This document shows positions 34,911-44,489 of a stretch of DNA of 64,000 nt, in pieces (positions within the stretch are counted from its first letter, which is position 1; each line of letters starts with the position of its first letter). This DNA comes from an uncultured Acidimicrobiales bacterium. GTDB lineage: Bacteria; Actinomycetota; Acidimicrobiia; Acidimicrobiales; SHLQ01. Made by a program: the position numbers and the translations under genes. The stretch lies in contig CAKZVC010000037.1 in NCBI GenBank assembly GCA_937922235.1, positions 1 to 64,000 of the forward strand, given 5' to 3'. The notes beneath the pieces were generated by a model. The model worked only from the letters and a program-made list of their open reading frames with translations. It had not been told where the DNA came from and made no database searches.

Positions 34911-35876
34911 TTACCCCCGACGCTTCTTGACCTCTTCGGTGATGGCCGGGATCATCTCGTGCAGGTCGGCGATTACTGCCCAGCCTGCCTTGGTGACCAT
35001 GTTGGCTTCCGGGTCGGTGTTGATCGCCAGGATGTTCTTGGAACCCATGGCGCCTACCCAGTGCTGGGTGGCTCCGGAGATGCCCGATGCGATGTAGATC
35101 GTCGGTGCGATGCGGGTGCCGGTTTGGCCGACCTGGTCGCTGTGTGGACGCCAACCGTTGTTAGTCACGGCGCGGCTGCAGCCAACCTTGCCTCCGAGCT
35201 CGGCGGCGAGCTCTTCGAGTGGGGCGAATGCTTCTTCGCTACCCACGGCACGACCGCCGGAGATGACGACAGGTGCGGTGGCGAGGGTGATGCCTTCGCT
35301 AAGGACAACGCGGTCCTTGATGACCGAACGGGTCAGTGCTTCGTCGACTTCGACGGCCATCTCCGAAACGGCGCCGGCAGCTGGTGCTGGCTCTGCTTCG
35401 ACGAGCAGCGGCGCCATCGAGATCAGCTTGGTGTCGGCGCTGAGTGTTGCTTCCTCATGGAGCGCTCCGCCCCACTGGCTGCGGGTCATCGAGGTGACGT
35501 CAGGTGAGACGTCGACGCAGTTCGCGACAAACGGCAGATCGGCTCGAGCGGCAACCTGCGCCATGAGCTCGTTGCCACGGTCGGTTCCGCTGGCCATGAC
35601 CACAGCCGGGCTTGCTGCCTGCACGGCTGCGGTGAGGGCCTGACCCCACGCCTCTGGGTTGTAGTCACCCAGGTTCGCGTTGGTCAGGTGGTGGATTGCT
35701 TCAGCTCCGTATTCACCGAGCTGGGCGGTGGCCATCTCGGCGCCTTCGCCCATGATGGCGGCGTGGACGGGAAGGCCAAGGCCTCCAGCGATGCCACGAG
35801 CCGAGGTAAGGGCTTCCAGGGTGGCGGTGGCCAGGTGGCCCCGGTCGTGTTCAGCTACTACGAGTACAGCGCTCAT
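34911..35876 (-). CDS. etfA: Electron transfer flavoprotein, alpha subunit
   Basis: 321 aa, FAD-binding subunit of ETF, which passes electrons from flavin dehydrogenases to the quinone pool via ETF-QO. The C-terminal FAD domain is typical: GQTGTRIAPTIYIASGISG and HWVGAMGSKNILAINTDPEA. The N-terminal domain begins SAVLVVAEHDRG. Its ATG follows the etfB stop with no gap, so the two subunits are co-translated. Near the gene for a dimethylglycine/sarcosine dehydrogenase-like enzyme in regulation: the etfB promoter shares an element with that gene. Confidence 0.96.
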   Translation of the reverse strand: MSAVLVVAEHDRGHLATATLEALTSARGIAGGLGLPVHAAIMGEGAEMATAQLGEYGAEAIHHLTNANLGDYNPEAWGQALTAAVQAASPAVVMASGTDRGNELMAQVAARADLPFVANCVDVSPDVTSMTRSQWGGALHEEATLSADTKLISMAPLLVEAEPAPAAGAVSEMAVEVDEALTRSVIKDRVVLSEGITLATAPVVISGGRAVGSEEAFAPLEELAAELGGKVGCSRAVTNNGWRPHSDQVGQTGTRIAPTIYIASGISGATQHWVGAMGSKNILAINTDPEANMVTKAGWAVIADLHEMIPAITEEVKKRRG

Positions 35877-36650
35877 TTAAATGACTCCCAGTTCTTCGAG
35901 AAGGTCGACAACTGCAGGTGCAGCATCGGGGCCGTTGCCCAAGATGACGGTTTCGCTTGCAACCTCAGGCGGCGACACAAGGCGACTCTGCGCCTGTCCA
36001 CCAGCTTCTGCTGAAGCTTCGACGGTAGAAAGCTCAGCCTTCTTCGAGGCCAAGCGGCCACGCATTGTTGGGTAACGAGGAAGGTTGATGCCTTCCTTCA
36101 CGCCAACGCACGCAGGAAGCGGAAGTTCGTAGACCTCGAAGCCGCTGTCAACTTCGCGGCGAGCAATGATGTGGCCATCGGCCGCCTCGTCGACGTCGAG
36201 GCCCTTGATGCCGTTGACCATGGGGCGTCCAAGCTTGTGGGCAACACGAATGCCCACCTGGAAACCGCCTTGGTCCGCGCTCTCGTTGCCGAAGATAATG
36301 AGGTCGAACGCACCGTCTGCGGCTTCGAGCTCAGCGATTGCGGTGGCCAGCGCCGCAGCGGTCTCTTGCGGGTCCTTTGGGGTGCCGTCGGTAGGCACAA
36401 GAACCATCTTGTCCACTCCGACCGACACGGCTGCACGAAGCTGCTCTTCAGAAACGTCGGCGCCCATCGACATGACGGTCGCCTCTCCCCCGTGCTTCTC
36501 GATCAGCTGGACTGCAGCTTCAACGCCACATTCTTCGTGGGGAGAAACGGCGTGGCCGAGGTTCTTGTCGTCGACGTATTGCTCGTCTTCGGTGATGTTG
36601 ATGCGAGCTCCAGGGGCCGGAACTCGTTTGACCAGAGCGAGAATTCGCAT
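35877..36650 (-). CDS. etfB: Electron transfer flavoprotein, beta subunit
   Basis: 257 aa, AMP-binding partner of EtfA in soluble ETF. Typical text: MRILALVKRVPAPGARI at the start, HEECGVEAAVQL, and VNGIKGLDVDE with PLPACVGVKEGINLPRYPTMRG. A frame extension upstream adds 11 unrelated residues; the chosen ATG has a strong Shine-Dalgarno (GGAGG, 6-base gap). The promoter region carries the TGATATATCA composite element found also upstream of the dehydrogenase and gntR genes, so expression likely follows the same substrate signal. Confidence 0.96.
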   Translation of the reverse strand: MRILALVKRVPAPGARINITEDEQYVDDKNLGHAVSPHEECGVEAAVQLIEKHGGEATVMSMGADVSEEQLRAAVSVGVDKMVLVPTDGTPKDPQETAAALATAIAELEAADGAFDLIIFGNESADQGGFQVGIRVAHKLGRPMVNGIKGLDVDEAADGHIIARREVDSGFEVYELPLPACVGVKEGINLPRYPTMRGRLASKKAELSTVEASAEAGGQAQSRLVSPPEVASETVILGNGPDAAPAVVDLLEELGVI

Positions 36651-36661
36651 GGGCCACCTCC

Positions 36662-36682
36662 TGATACACGGGTGATATATCA
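36662..36682 (-). promoter_or_regulatory. GntR-type operator/promoter element upstream of etfB
   Basis: On the minus strand: TGATATATCA, CCC, GTGTATCA, just before the SD of etfB. The second block contains the likely -10 (TATCAG). The same layout occurs upstream of the dehydrogenase gene and gntR. Confidence 0.75.
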
Positions 36683-36852
36683 AAGACTAGCCGAGGAATG
36701 TCGAGAGCGCATCTCGGGATCCCAACGTGGCCCTCCCGACCCTGAATTCTGTAACGCAACTGTTATCAATTGATCCTTTCAATGGGTCGAACACCTCTTA
36801 CACACACCGGGCATTTCACCCACTCTGGGTATCCCCTCTACTAAGGCGGACA

Positions 36853-38052
36853 ATGACTTCCAGCACTACCCCACCCTCTCCAGCACGGCGACTTTCCTGG
36901 AGATTCGGCTCGTCACTCCTGAGCATCGGCCTTCTTGCCGGACTCGCAACGGCAGCACCAGTTGCAGCACAAGACGCTGCACCCGAGATGTGCAACGGTC
37001 TCGAGGCAACCCACGTGGTGAACGACCTGAGCGATCCCGACGCAGCCACCAACGGCGACGATGTGATCGTCATCAACGCCACGGAGATCGACCTGTTTGA
37101 GGTCATCGAAGCTGGCGACTTGCCGATCTATCTCGCCCTCGACGGCGACGATACGATCTGCGTGCGCGGCGCCGGCTTCAGCTATGTCTTCGCAGGCGCA
37201 GGTGACGACACCGTCATCGTGGAGGGAGAGACCACCGAGCAACTCTTCATATGGGCAGGTGCAGGCAACGACACGGTGAACGTCACCGGCATGTCTATTG
37301 GAAGTATCGAGGGTGGCGACGGGGACGACGTGCTCACGGGTGGCCCCGGCTACGACGAGATCAACGGTGGAGCCGGCAACGACATCATTCGCGGCGGCGG
37401 AGAGAGCGACCGTCTCCAAGGCGGCTCCGGTGACGACGAAATCTACGGCGAAGCCGGTCGAGACCGCATCAGCGGCAACGACGGCAACGACAAACTCTAC
37501 GGCGGATACGGCGACGACCGCATCGACGGCGGCGACGGCGATGACGAGATCTACGGCTCGCTTGGCAACGATAACCTCACCGGCCAGATGGGCCGAGACA
37601 CCATCTACGGCGGGCCTGGCAACGACCAACTCGCCGCCACCTTCAACTGGATGAACCCACATACCCGAGCTGGAGAAGCAGACGTGGCCGGATCTCGCCT
37701 CTTTGGCGGCGAAGGCGACGACCAGCTCTGGGGAAGCAACCGATGGGACCGCATGCAGGGTGGCCCTGGTGACGACATGCTCGCCGGGTTCGAAGGGCGC
37801 GACTACATGCGTGGCGGCCCCGGCAACGACAACCTCATCGGCGGAGCCAACATCGACGACGTCAACGGCAACACCGGCCGCGACCGCATCTTCATCGAAG
37901 GCGACGACAAGGCCTCGGGAGGGCTTGGAGTTGACGAATGCGGAGGCTTCGTCGGAGCTCGCATCTCCACCCCAACGTCATGTGAGAACGCCTTCCGAAC
38001 CACGATGGAAGAAATCAACGCCAACATGATGATGAACGGCGGCGGCGACTGA
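36853..38052 (+). CDS. Secreted RTX-type calcium-binding repeat protein
   Basis: 399 aa. Signal peptide: basic PARRLSWRF, hydrophobic SLLSIGLLAGLATAA, cleavage near VAA-QD. After a ~110-residue beta region come about 20 nonapeptide repeats (GGxGxDxhx; e.g. GGDGDDVLTGGPGYDEINGG), partly interrupted by an insertion around NWMNPHTRAGEADV. No enzymatic domain is visible, so it may be a surface or matrix protein that folds in Ca2+. An upstream in-frame ATG gives no signal peptide. The astacin-like protease at 25688 carries the same repeat type. Confidence 0.82.
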   Translation: MTSSTTPPSPARRLSWRFGSSLLSIGLLAGLATAAPVAAQDAAPEMCNGLEATHVVNDLSDPDAATNGDDVIVINATEIDLFEVIEAGDLPIYLALDGDDTICVRGAGFSYVFAGAGDDTVIVEGETTEQLFIWAGAGNDTVNVTGMSIGSIEGGDGDDVLTGGPGYDEINGGAGNDIIRGGGESDRLQGGSGDDEIYGEAGRDRISGNDGNDKLYGGYGDDRIDGGDGDDEIYGSLGNDNLTGQMGRDTIYGGPGNDQLAATFNWMNPHTRAGEADVAGSRLFGGEGDDQLWGSNRWDRMQGGPGDDMLAGFEGRDYMRGGPGNDNLIGGANIDDVNGNTGRDRIFIEGDDKASGGLGVDECGGFVGARISTPTSCENAFRTTMEEINANMMMNGGGD

Positions 38053-38071
38053 CGGCCTGTTCGTCGACGAT

Positions 38072-40177
38072 TCACTCGTCTACAAACGCCAGCGGCCGTC
38101 CCGTATCAACCAGGCTTGCGAGCTCAGCAAAGTCACCTGCAAGTGCCTCGCTCGCAAACACGGTGATGTGAAAGTGATCTCGATAGAGATGCCTACCATC
38201 TAGACGAGTGCGACACCGTTCGGCATCGCACCACTGAGCGCCCGGGTCAACAACCCGGGCGCCAGCGCGTTCTACCCGCTCGCGCACCAACGCAATGGCC
38301 GCCGCCGATTGGTTCTCCTCGGCGGCTTCGATTTCGAGCGTGCACGAATCTGACTCTGCGCCCCATCGGATCACTGAACACGCGCCCGGTTCCCACTGCA
38401 GCGGGCGAGGCACTGGTTGCACAACGACGACCTGCATCCCGGCGTCACGCAGCTGCGACACATACTCGGCTGTTCCCGTTGCCATGAGCACGGCCTTGCC
38501 GTCGGGGGTGTTGTCGAAGGAGGCTGCTGCCGGGGCCTTCGCAAAGCTGAACCGGTCGGTCGAGGTATACCAGTCGACAGCGTGACCAATGATCACGAGG
38601 TCCACCGGTTCGGCCAGGAGCCGCGTGAGGGTTTCATCGTTGTGTGAGCGACACTCGGTCAGTTCGTTGGCCTGCCATCGCACGGCCAGGTCAGCAAAGG
38701 GGCACGAGCTTCGGGTTGTGATCTCGAGATCGAAGTTGATCTGGGCCATACCGTCAATGACGCCTTCACTGAAGTGGCCGGCATTCGAGTCGCCGACGAG
38801 CATTGCTCGACCAACGGGCGCATCTGCTGGGAACGCGCAGGGGTCCAGACCAGGGTCATCGGTCGAATCCAGGTTCCCAAGGCGAGTTGCCGAGTCACAG
38901 CCGTTCGTGGCGTCGTAGTGGAAGGCGAAGTGCGATTCGAACTCGGTGAGGCGCGGCTCGTTCACCTTGTCCCACAACGTCATCGACGCGAGCCCGAGAC
39001 CTACCAACGCAACAACACAACCGAACGCCATGCGGATGACCTGATCCGAATCGAATCGGTCGGAATACCGAGCCGGATTCTCGACAACGCGCATCGAGAG
39101 TTCCGCGGGAATGAGCGACAACAGGGCAGCCATTGCGGCAACAACGGGAGATTCAAGCGGCCCATGAACCGTGAGCGCTGTGGCGAACACGATCATTGGC
39201 CAGTGCCAGAGATACCAGCCGTAGGACAGGTCGCCAATGCGCTGAACGACCGGCGATTCGAGTGCTGCCTGAAACGCACCCTGCTCCCCCGCTATCAGCA
39301 ACAAGACGGTGCCAGAGACTGGAAGCACTGCTGCAAGCCCCGGAAAGGTTGTTCCGGGCACCGAGTACATCAGCGAGCACCAACCCAATACGCCGGCGCC
39401 GACAACGCTGACAGCGACCGCCGAACGCTTCGACAGCGCCCACCCGGAAGGAATGAAGCCAACGATGGCACCTGCGGCGAACTCCCACGCCCGTGTGGGC
39501 GCCGAGAAGAACGCCAATCGCTCATCGATCCGAACCTCGCCGATAAACGTCGAGAACGTGTACGACCACATCTCTGACGCAAGGACATGAGAAACAGCGA
39601 GCGACGCAATGCTGCCCGCTACAAGAACTCCAATGACCGAGCTTCGCCCGGAGCGACCCAAGCGGATACCAACAAGCCACGACATGAGTACCGCTGCTGG
39701 GAACACAAAGTAGAACTGCTCTTCCACCGACAACGACCAGGTGTGAAGAAACGGATTGAGTTCGGCGGAGGCGGCAAAGTAGCCATCCCCAGCAAGCGTC
39801 AGATACGTATTGGCGTTGAAGACTGCAGCGCTCATTGCCGTTTTTGCGCCAAGCTCAAAGCCGTCAACCGGCGCGATGAACGCAGCCAGCGGTGCAACAA
39901 CAACGACCAAGAGCGCGAAGGCGGGCATCAACCGCTTCACGCGACGAATCGCGAACCGCTTCAGATCGATTCGACCCGTGCTTTCCAACTCGAACAGCAG
40001 TGTGCGCATGATGACGAAACCAGAGAGCACGAAGAAGACATCGACCCCGATGAACCCGCCCGGAAACGAAATGCCGGTGTGGTACACCACGACCATCGCG
40101 ACAGCGAGTGCTCGAAGCCCTTGGACGTCACGGCGAAACGACGGACGCGACACCGCTTGTTCTCCGTGCTCTGGCAT
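38072..40177 (-). CDS. OafA/YrhL-type membrane acyltransferase with SGNH domain
   Basis: 701 aa. The N-terminal acyltransferase-3 part (20-390) has the diagnostic RDVQGLRALAVAMVVVYHTG with its His, GFIGVDVFFVLSGFVI, and about ten membrane helices. The C-terminal periplasmic SGNH hydrolase part has MLVGDSNAGHF (GDS block, Ser nucleophile) and HLYRDHFHITVF (Asp/His block). It likely transfers acetyl or similar groups to cell-surface glycans. It lies downstream of the SARP-controlled cluster (115-base gap, same strand); whether it is co-transcribed is unclear. Confidence 0.9.
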   Translation of the reverse strand: MPEHGEQAVSRPSFRRDVQGLRALAVAMVVVYHTGISFPGGFIGVDVFFVLSGFVIMRTLLFELESTGRIDLKRFAIRRVKRLMPAFALLVVVVAPLAAFIAPVDGFELGAKTAMSAAVFNANTYLTLAGDGYFAASAELNPFLHTWSLSVEEQFYFVFPAAVLMSWLVGIRLGRSGRSSVIGVLVAGSIASLAVSHVLASEMWSYTFSTFIGEVRIDERLAFFSAPTRAWEFAAGAIVGFIPSGWALSKRSAVAVSVVGAGVLGWCSLMYSVPGTTFPGLAAVLPVSGTVLLLIAGEQGAFQAALESPVVQRIGDLSYGWYLWHWPMIVFATALTVHGPLESPVVAAMAALLSLIPAELSMRVVENPARYSDRFDSDQVIRMAFGCVVALVGLGLASMTLWDKVNEPRLTEFESHFAFHYDATNGCDSATRLGNLDSTDDPGLDPCAFPADAPVGRAMLVGDSNAGHFSEGVIDGMAQINFDLEITTRSSCPFADLAVRWQANELTECRSHNDETLTRLLAEPVDLVIIGHAVDWYTSTDRFSFAKAPAAASFDNTPDGKAVLMATGTAEYVSQLRDAGMQVVVVQPVPRPLQWEPGACSVIRWGAESDSCTLEIEAAEENQSAAAIALVRERVERAGARVVDPGAQWCDAERCRTRLDGRHLYRDHFHITVFASEALAGDFAELASLVDTGRPLAFVDE

Positions 40178-40292
40178 AGCTCATCTCCGACAGACGCCGT
40201 CTGTTCGCGACCCAACTGTGTTCCTGCTGCTATCGGCACAAGTGCACGAACATCCAGGATTCCTTAACTTTGGGCCTGGCCAGTCCGAGCGG

Positions 40293-42062
40293 CTATGGGA
40301 GATCCTCACAGGCGGTTAGCCGGATCAGCGCGAAAACCCGTGGGCTCCCGCCTGCGGTAACAGCTCGACGTCGAACCGTGCCACCGAGCGTCGTCTCGTC
40401 CGTGATTCGCCCAGCACCATCAACGCTGTAGTACTTCGACCCGATCGTGTCCGACACGTTCCCGCCGACAGTCTCGATCCAGCGTCGTCCGCTGTCCTCG
40501 AAGCTGCCAACGACGATGTCCGTGTGCGAACTTCCCGTCGCAACGTCCGTTGGATTGCGATCAACCCACGCTGCATTCACGCTCGCAAAGCTGTGCGCCG
40601 TCCCGCCCCGGTTCAGGCAAAGGATGTCGCCATCGCGTGGCACGATCTCAGGATCGTTTATGTCGAACAACCAGAATGGACGTGCGGTGTCCGCAGCCGC
40701 GCGGTTTCGGGCGGCCTGAGCGATGTATGCCATGTGTCGCATGTGAAAGAGGAACCCGGCGTCGTGCGGCGGTGGTGGCGTTGGCATCGCCTGACGAACA
40801 CACCAACTGATGAACGCCGCGCTCCAGAACGCTTCGCTTGGGTGATCACTAGCGGAGATCCGTGCAGTCGCCTCCGCTGCAGCCTGATCCATCCCTGTGC
40901 CATCTCGCCAGAATGCGACCAAGTCGTCCATGACTGAGGGGTCAGCCTCAGTCTTAAGGTCGCCGCTTGCTGCCAACCACTCGCCTTGCTTCTCAACCGC
41001 CATCCGAATCATGTTGTGGCGGATCTGGCACCAGTCGATAATCGCATCTTCGGCCTCTAGTTGATAGGACGTTTCCATCTCGGAGAGAGAAAGTCCGACA
41101 TGCGCAAGCTCAGCTGCAGCCGATTCTCCCGCGTACTCGCCGGTTGAATAGAGAGCGACTTCGGCCCTTCGACGGCGTTGAAGTTCGGGCACGACTGCGC
41201 CGTTCTCGTTGACCCACTTGCCCATCTCGTCGGCCACAGACGCATGGTCAGCCGACGAAAGTAGGCCGGGAATGGCACTACGTTGAAAGACCTCTGGCCC
41301 AACATTCAAGATGAACGAGACGAGCGCATCGAACTGATGCTGCTCCAGGCTCGCCCCAACGGACCGGAGAATTTCTTCGGCGGTAGACGCGTCGTCAACC
41401 AGCAGTTCGCGGCCTCGTGCCTTCGAAATGTCGCCGTATTCGTGTAGCTCACTTCCATCGCACGGACCGACGTGGACAAGATGGTGGTACCCAACACGAC
41501 AGTCGCCGGCAGCATCGTCGTACGGCGACGGGCGAAAGCCCTGCAGGCGCCCAATCATGTCGATGCCGCGCGGCGAGGTCGAGTGGATGGCAGAACTCGG
41601 ACCCGTTGGCGTTGCGGTCATCATGGACTCCGCGAGAACTCCGTCCCGGGCCAGTTCATACTGGCTACGCATCCGCGCCCGAACGGTACGCCGGACCGCC
41701 TCATATATGCACTGATTCTGTAGCGAGCGGAAAGCGATCTGGACGCCCTGGCTCACTAGCCAAGTTGCGGTCGGGCGGCCAGCCGAGGGGCGCGGCACAC
41801 GATCCATCGCGTTCGATGCACGGTTCGCCTCGTATGTAGCGACGGCCGCGAGTTCGCGGAGCTCGTCGTTCAACTGGTCGGCCGTCAACCGTTGCACGAA
41901 GAAAAACTCGAGCACGTCCAGAATGAACTGGTCGGTGCCGACAGGCTCTTCACTCACCTGCGGACATCTCTCCGACCAGCCAAAGAGCCCTCCGCCCATA
42001 GCCGATGACGTCCGATCGGTCGTGGTCCGGTACTGATTTGCGATTGCGAGTCTGTTCGCCAT
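40293..42062 (-). CDS. GH24 lysozyme-like / DUF2272 fusion protein
   Basis: 589 aa, no signal peptide. Residues 165-310 match the GH24 phage-lysozyme fold (LQGFRPSPYDDAAG, QHQFDALVSFILNVGPEVFQRSAI, ELQRRRRAEVALY). By alignment with T4 lysozyme the catalytic Glu is Gln174, Asp183 is kept, and Thr is Arg189, so it is probably inactive and may only bind glycan. Residues ~405-580 match DUF2272: FWSAAFISW (412-420), GDILCLNR (478-485), HTDIVV and GGNVSDTI. The frame extends upstream without homology; MANRLAIANQ, 5 bases after the previous stop, is the start. Last gene of the ten-gene SARP-linked cluster. Confidence 0.82.
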   Translation of the reverse strand: MANRLAIANQYRTTTDRTSSAMGGGLFGWSERCPQVSEEPVGTDQFILDVLEFFFVQRLTADQLNDELRELAAVATYEANRASNAMDRVPRPSAGRPTATWLVSQGVQIAFRSLQNQCIYEAVRRTVRARMRSQYELARDGVLAESMMTATPTGPSSAIHSTSPRGIDMIGRLQGFRPSPYDDAAGDCRVGYHHLVHVGPCDGSELHEYGDISKARGRELLVDDASTAEEILRSVGASLEQHQFDALVSFILNVGPEVFQRSAIPGLLSSADHASVADEMGKWVNENGAVVPELQRRRRAEVALYSTGEYAGESAAAELAHVGLSLSEMETSYQLEAEDAIIDWCQIRHNMIRMAVEKQGEWLAASGDLKTEADPSVMDDLVAFWRDGTGMDQAAAEATARISASDHPSEAFWSAAFISWCVRQAMPTPPPPHDAGFLFHMRHMAYIAQAARNRAAADTARPFWLFDINDPEIVPRDGDILCLNRGGTAHSFASVNAAWVDRNPTDVATGSSHTDIVVGSFEDSGRRWIETVGGNVSDTIGSKYYSVDGAGRITDETTLGGTVRRRAVTAGGSPRVFALIRLTACEDLP

Positions 42063-42067
42063 TGTTA

Positions 42068-43375
42068 TTAACCCTTCAAATGTCCGACGTAGTCGAGAAG
42101 TCCCGACGCGTGTAGTTCTACGATTTCGCCTGGAGAGGTCCAGCTCGGATCTACTCCAGAGAGGCTCAACCCGGCTCGACGAAGCGCTTCGAGCACCAGC
42201 TCCGAGCAGAAGAATGCCCCTTCGTTGTTGGTACCAACGCGCAGCTGACCAGCCCGACTCAAACACGCCTGACGGTCGTCGCCATCGAGACGGTTGCAGA
42301 TCGCTCGAGCAAGCTGCCCGGGAGCTACTTGCAGCAATGCCCAACCGTCGTACGAGGTACCGGCATCCGCCTGTTCGTTTAAGAATCGAACGATCTGCGC
42401 GGCCTTTACTGGTGTCATGTCTCGATGCCGATACGCAACCGCAAGGCTGTCATCGTCGAGGGCTTCAGCGAGGCGTATAGCGCGCACACCATCGCCCACC
42501 GCCTCAACAACTATGTCGTCACCCACATACATCGCTGCGTGGCTGACCTCGGCACCGCTAACGGTTCGAATGGCGGCCGAGACAAGCTCCGTCGTCGTCG
42601 ACAGAATGATGTCTCCTGGTTCGAGCACATTGCCGCCGATAGATCGCCCGCCAACGCCAGGGTCGAGTGGGATGTCACTTTGAGCCTCTGCCATAGTCAA
42701 GATCTGATCGATGTCCTCGATGACCTCGGCCGTCCCCAACGGTCGTGACTCGACGGGGATTGGAGCTGTCGAGCGGCGAGACGGAGGTGACTCGACCGTT
42801 TGGTCAAACGAATCGAACCGATCGGCAAGCTCGACCGCGCCGAGGTCGTACGACTTGGCCCGGCTCATGCTCGCCGCGATCTGGTCGAAGATGTCCTGTC
42901 CGTTCTTTGCCTTCGGCACACCACCCGCTTGAGGTGCGCTCGTCGGCGGCGGGCTTGCCGACACGCTTGGCTTCGGCTGAGGAGTGGGCGCTTGTGGTCG
43001 GGCGTCAACTTCCGATAGCGGATCGACCGCCGAAGGAGAGGGCTCCGACGATCCGGAAACGATCGACGAGATATCACGAAGTAGTTGGGCGTCGTCGAGG
43101 AGTTCCGGATCTGCACCAGCGCTTCCGCCACCATTCGATGCAACAGTGCCGCCGTTTCGGGGCCGGGACCGCTCGACGGTTGAGTCGGCACGCGGCCCTT
43201 CGACCATGGGAACTGGCAAGCCCGCGGCAGGAACGTCGTACCCGGTTGTCGTGTCGGCGCCGGACGGCTCGGTGTTGGACTGGCTTCGAGAGACGCGAAC
43301 AGGCTCACCGAGGTCGAAGGAGCGCACTATCGTGCGGGCTCCCTGCTGCACTGCACTGGCTCGATGTCTGCTCAT
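42068..43375 (-). CDS. Permuted papain-like (YiiX/NlpC-P60 superfamily) peptidase
   Basis: 435 aa, no signal peptide. Residues 1-240 are low-complexity and Pro/Ser-rich with short helical patches. The C-terminal domain (250-430) has the permuted papain layout: LEPGDIILSTT, EVSHAAMYVGDD (His279), EAVGDGV (Glu291), and Cys390 in AFFCSELVLEALRRAGL. Such enzymes cleave peptidoglycan peptides, lipid or amide bonds. The ATG overlaps the stop of the upstream gene (ATGA), which selects this start over a longer frame with unrelated residues. The lysozyme-like fusion follows 5 bases downstream. Confidence 0.82.
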   Translation of the reverse strand: MSRHRASAVQQGARTIVRSFDLGEPVRVSRSQSNTEPSGADTTTGYDVPAAGLPVPMVEGPRADSTVERSRPRNGGTVASNGGGSAGADPELLDDAQLLRDISSIVSGSSEPSPSAVDPLSEVDARPQAPTPQPKPSVSASPPPTSAPQAGGVPKAKNGQDIFDQIAASMSRAKSYDLGAVELADRFDSFDQTVESPPSRRSTAPIPVESRPLGTAEVIEDIDQILTMAEAQSDIPLDPGVGGRSIGGNVLEPGDIILSTTTELVSAAIRTVSGAEVSHAAMYVGDDIVVEAVGDGVRAIRLAEALDDDSLAVAYRHRDMTPVKAAQIVRFLNEQADAGTSYDGWALLQVAPGQLARAICNRLDGDDRQACLSRAGQLRVGTNNEGAFFCSELVLEALRRAGLSLSGVDPSWTSPGEIVELHASGLLDYVGHLKG

Positions 43376-44127
43376 CGGTCTTGCTCCTTTGCGTTGTGTT
43401 GGACGGTGAGTCGAACCACCGAGTGCGGGTCGAGCACCATGACGAGCTCGTTGTCTCCGTGAGATAGAAGCGTCTCGGGACACGAGACACAGAGACTGTC
43501 CTCACTGGCCGCGACCGTGACTGCGAGCTCACCGTTTACAACTGCGACAGGTTCGAAACTCTCATCGACGGCGAGGGCGAGGCCGCGTACTTCGAACTCT
43601 GCTACGCCGGGTTCGCTCCGACTAAGGCTCGCAGAACGAACCCGTGGAGGCCGTTTCGCCCGTCTCGAAGACCGGATCGCATCAGCGAGCTCGCTAAAGT
43701 TCGTGCCCTTCTTGACCACATTTCCCAGGTCGACGTTTCGATCCTCCATACGTTCAAGGTCAGCTACTGAACGCACACCAACGCGTCGTAGCTCGCGCTT
43801 GGTCTCGTCATCAACCGGGACGTCTTCAATCGCGATGTCAGTCGAGGCAACCGGGTCCTTAGAGCTCTCACGGACCTGCCGATCGGTGATCGGCGATAGC
43901 TGGATCGAGATCTTCGAGGCTCCCTCTTCGCCGGGTTGAGCTGTGACGAACTCGACGTTCTCTCCGTTGTATGTGGGAAAGATCTGCAGGTCCATCGCCA
44001 TGTCTTTCACGGTGTAGGACAGCGGCTTGTTGATGGCCTTAACACCGAGCGTCTCTCGTGTCTTGTCGAGCTCGACCACAAGCGCGTCCACGAACGACTC
44101 GAGCTTCCATGCGGAGTTCTCGTTCAT
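43372..44127 (-). CDS. Unassigned 251-aa protein with central helix-hairpin-helix-like segment
   Basis: No signal peptide. Three parts: residues 1-100, which look like a compact conserved domain (KLESFVDALVVELDKTRETL, KPLSYTVKDMAMDLQIFPTY, AQPGEEGASKISIQLSPITD); a short HhH-like segment (VDDETKRELRRVGVRSVADLERM, about 104-126) known from pore/ligand-binding hairpins; and a beta-rich tail (GLALAVDESFEPVAVV). Both ends overlap neighbouring genes by ATGA. The first domain is unknown to me. Confidence 0.6.
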   Translation of the reverse strand: MNENSAWKLESFVDALVVELDKTRETLGVKAINKPLSYTVKDMAMDLQIFPTYNGENVEFVTAQPGEEGASKISIQLSPITDRQVRESSKDPVASTDIAIEDVPVDDETKRELRRVGVRSVADLERMEDRNVDLGNVVKKGTNFSELADAIRSSRRAKRPPRVRSASLSRSEPGVAEFEVRGLALAVDESFEPVAVVNGELAVTVAASEDSLCVSCPETLLSHGDNELVMVLDPHSVVRLTVQHNAKEQDR

Positions 44128-44489
44128 GAGGACTCCTGTTCTGTCGGTGAGGGTGCCAATCCCACGACGTCGTCAGTGACCAGGTTCTCGTGCTCGAGAT
44201 CGAGACTCGAGCTCTCGACGAGCGAGAATCGGAGGTTGTGACGGGCGTTTCCAAAGCCGGTCGAGACGTAATACAGCGGTGGGCTAGAGCCCAACGCTAT
44301 GCCGTCTTCCCCCGGGAGAATATCGAGTTCGATGGGCATCTCTATCGACACCGTTTCGGGCACGAACCGAGCCCCATGTCGTCCACTTTCGTCCGACCAG
44401 CGAGCATCAAGCGCGCCGGGCACCATAAGCGCCAGATGTTGATGCAACGGCACCAACGCCTCATCGAGGTCGTCATACGGAGAACTCAT
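44124..44489 (-). CDS. Unassigned 121-aa protein of the SARP-linked cluster
   Basis: A small soluble protein, mostly beta (SIEMPIELDILPG, PPLYYVSTGFGNARHNLRFSLV) after a helical N-terminus. No family recognised. It is coupled by ATGA overlaps to the 54-aa gene before it and the 251-aa gene after it, which makes the start secure and implies fixed stoichiometry with them. Confidence 0.6.
   Translation of the reverse strand: MSSPYDDLDEALVPLHQHLALMVPGALDARWSDESGRHGARFVPETVSIEMPIELDILPGEDGIALGSSPPLYYVSTGFGNARHNLRFSLVESSSLDLEHENLVTDDVVGLAPSPTEQESS

Noticed and set aside
36765-36774. ATCAATTGAT palindrome before the RTX-repeat protein gene
   Set aside because: Only 10 bp, AT-rich, not repeated elsewhere in the window; too weak to call an operator.
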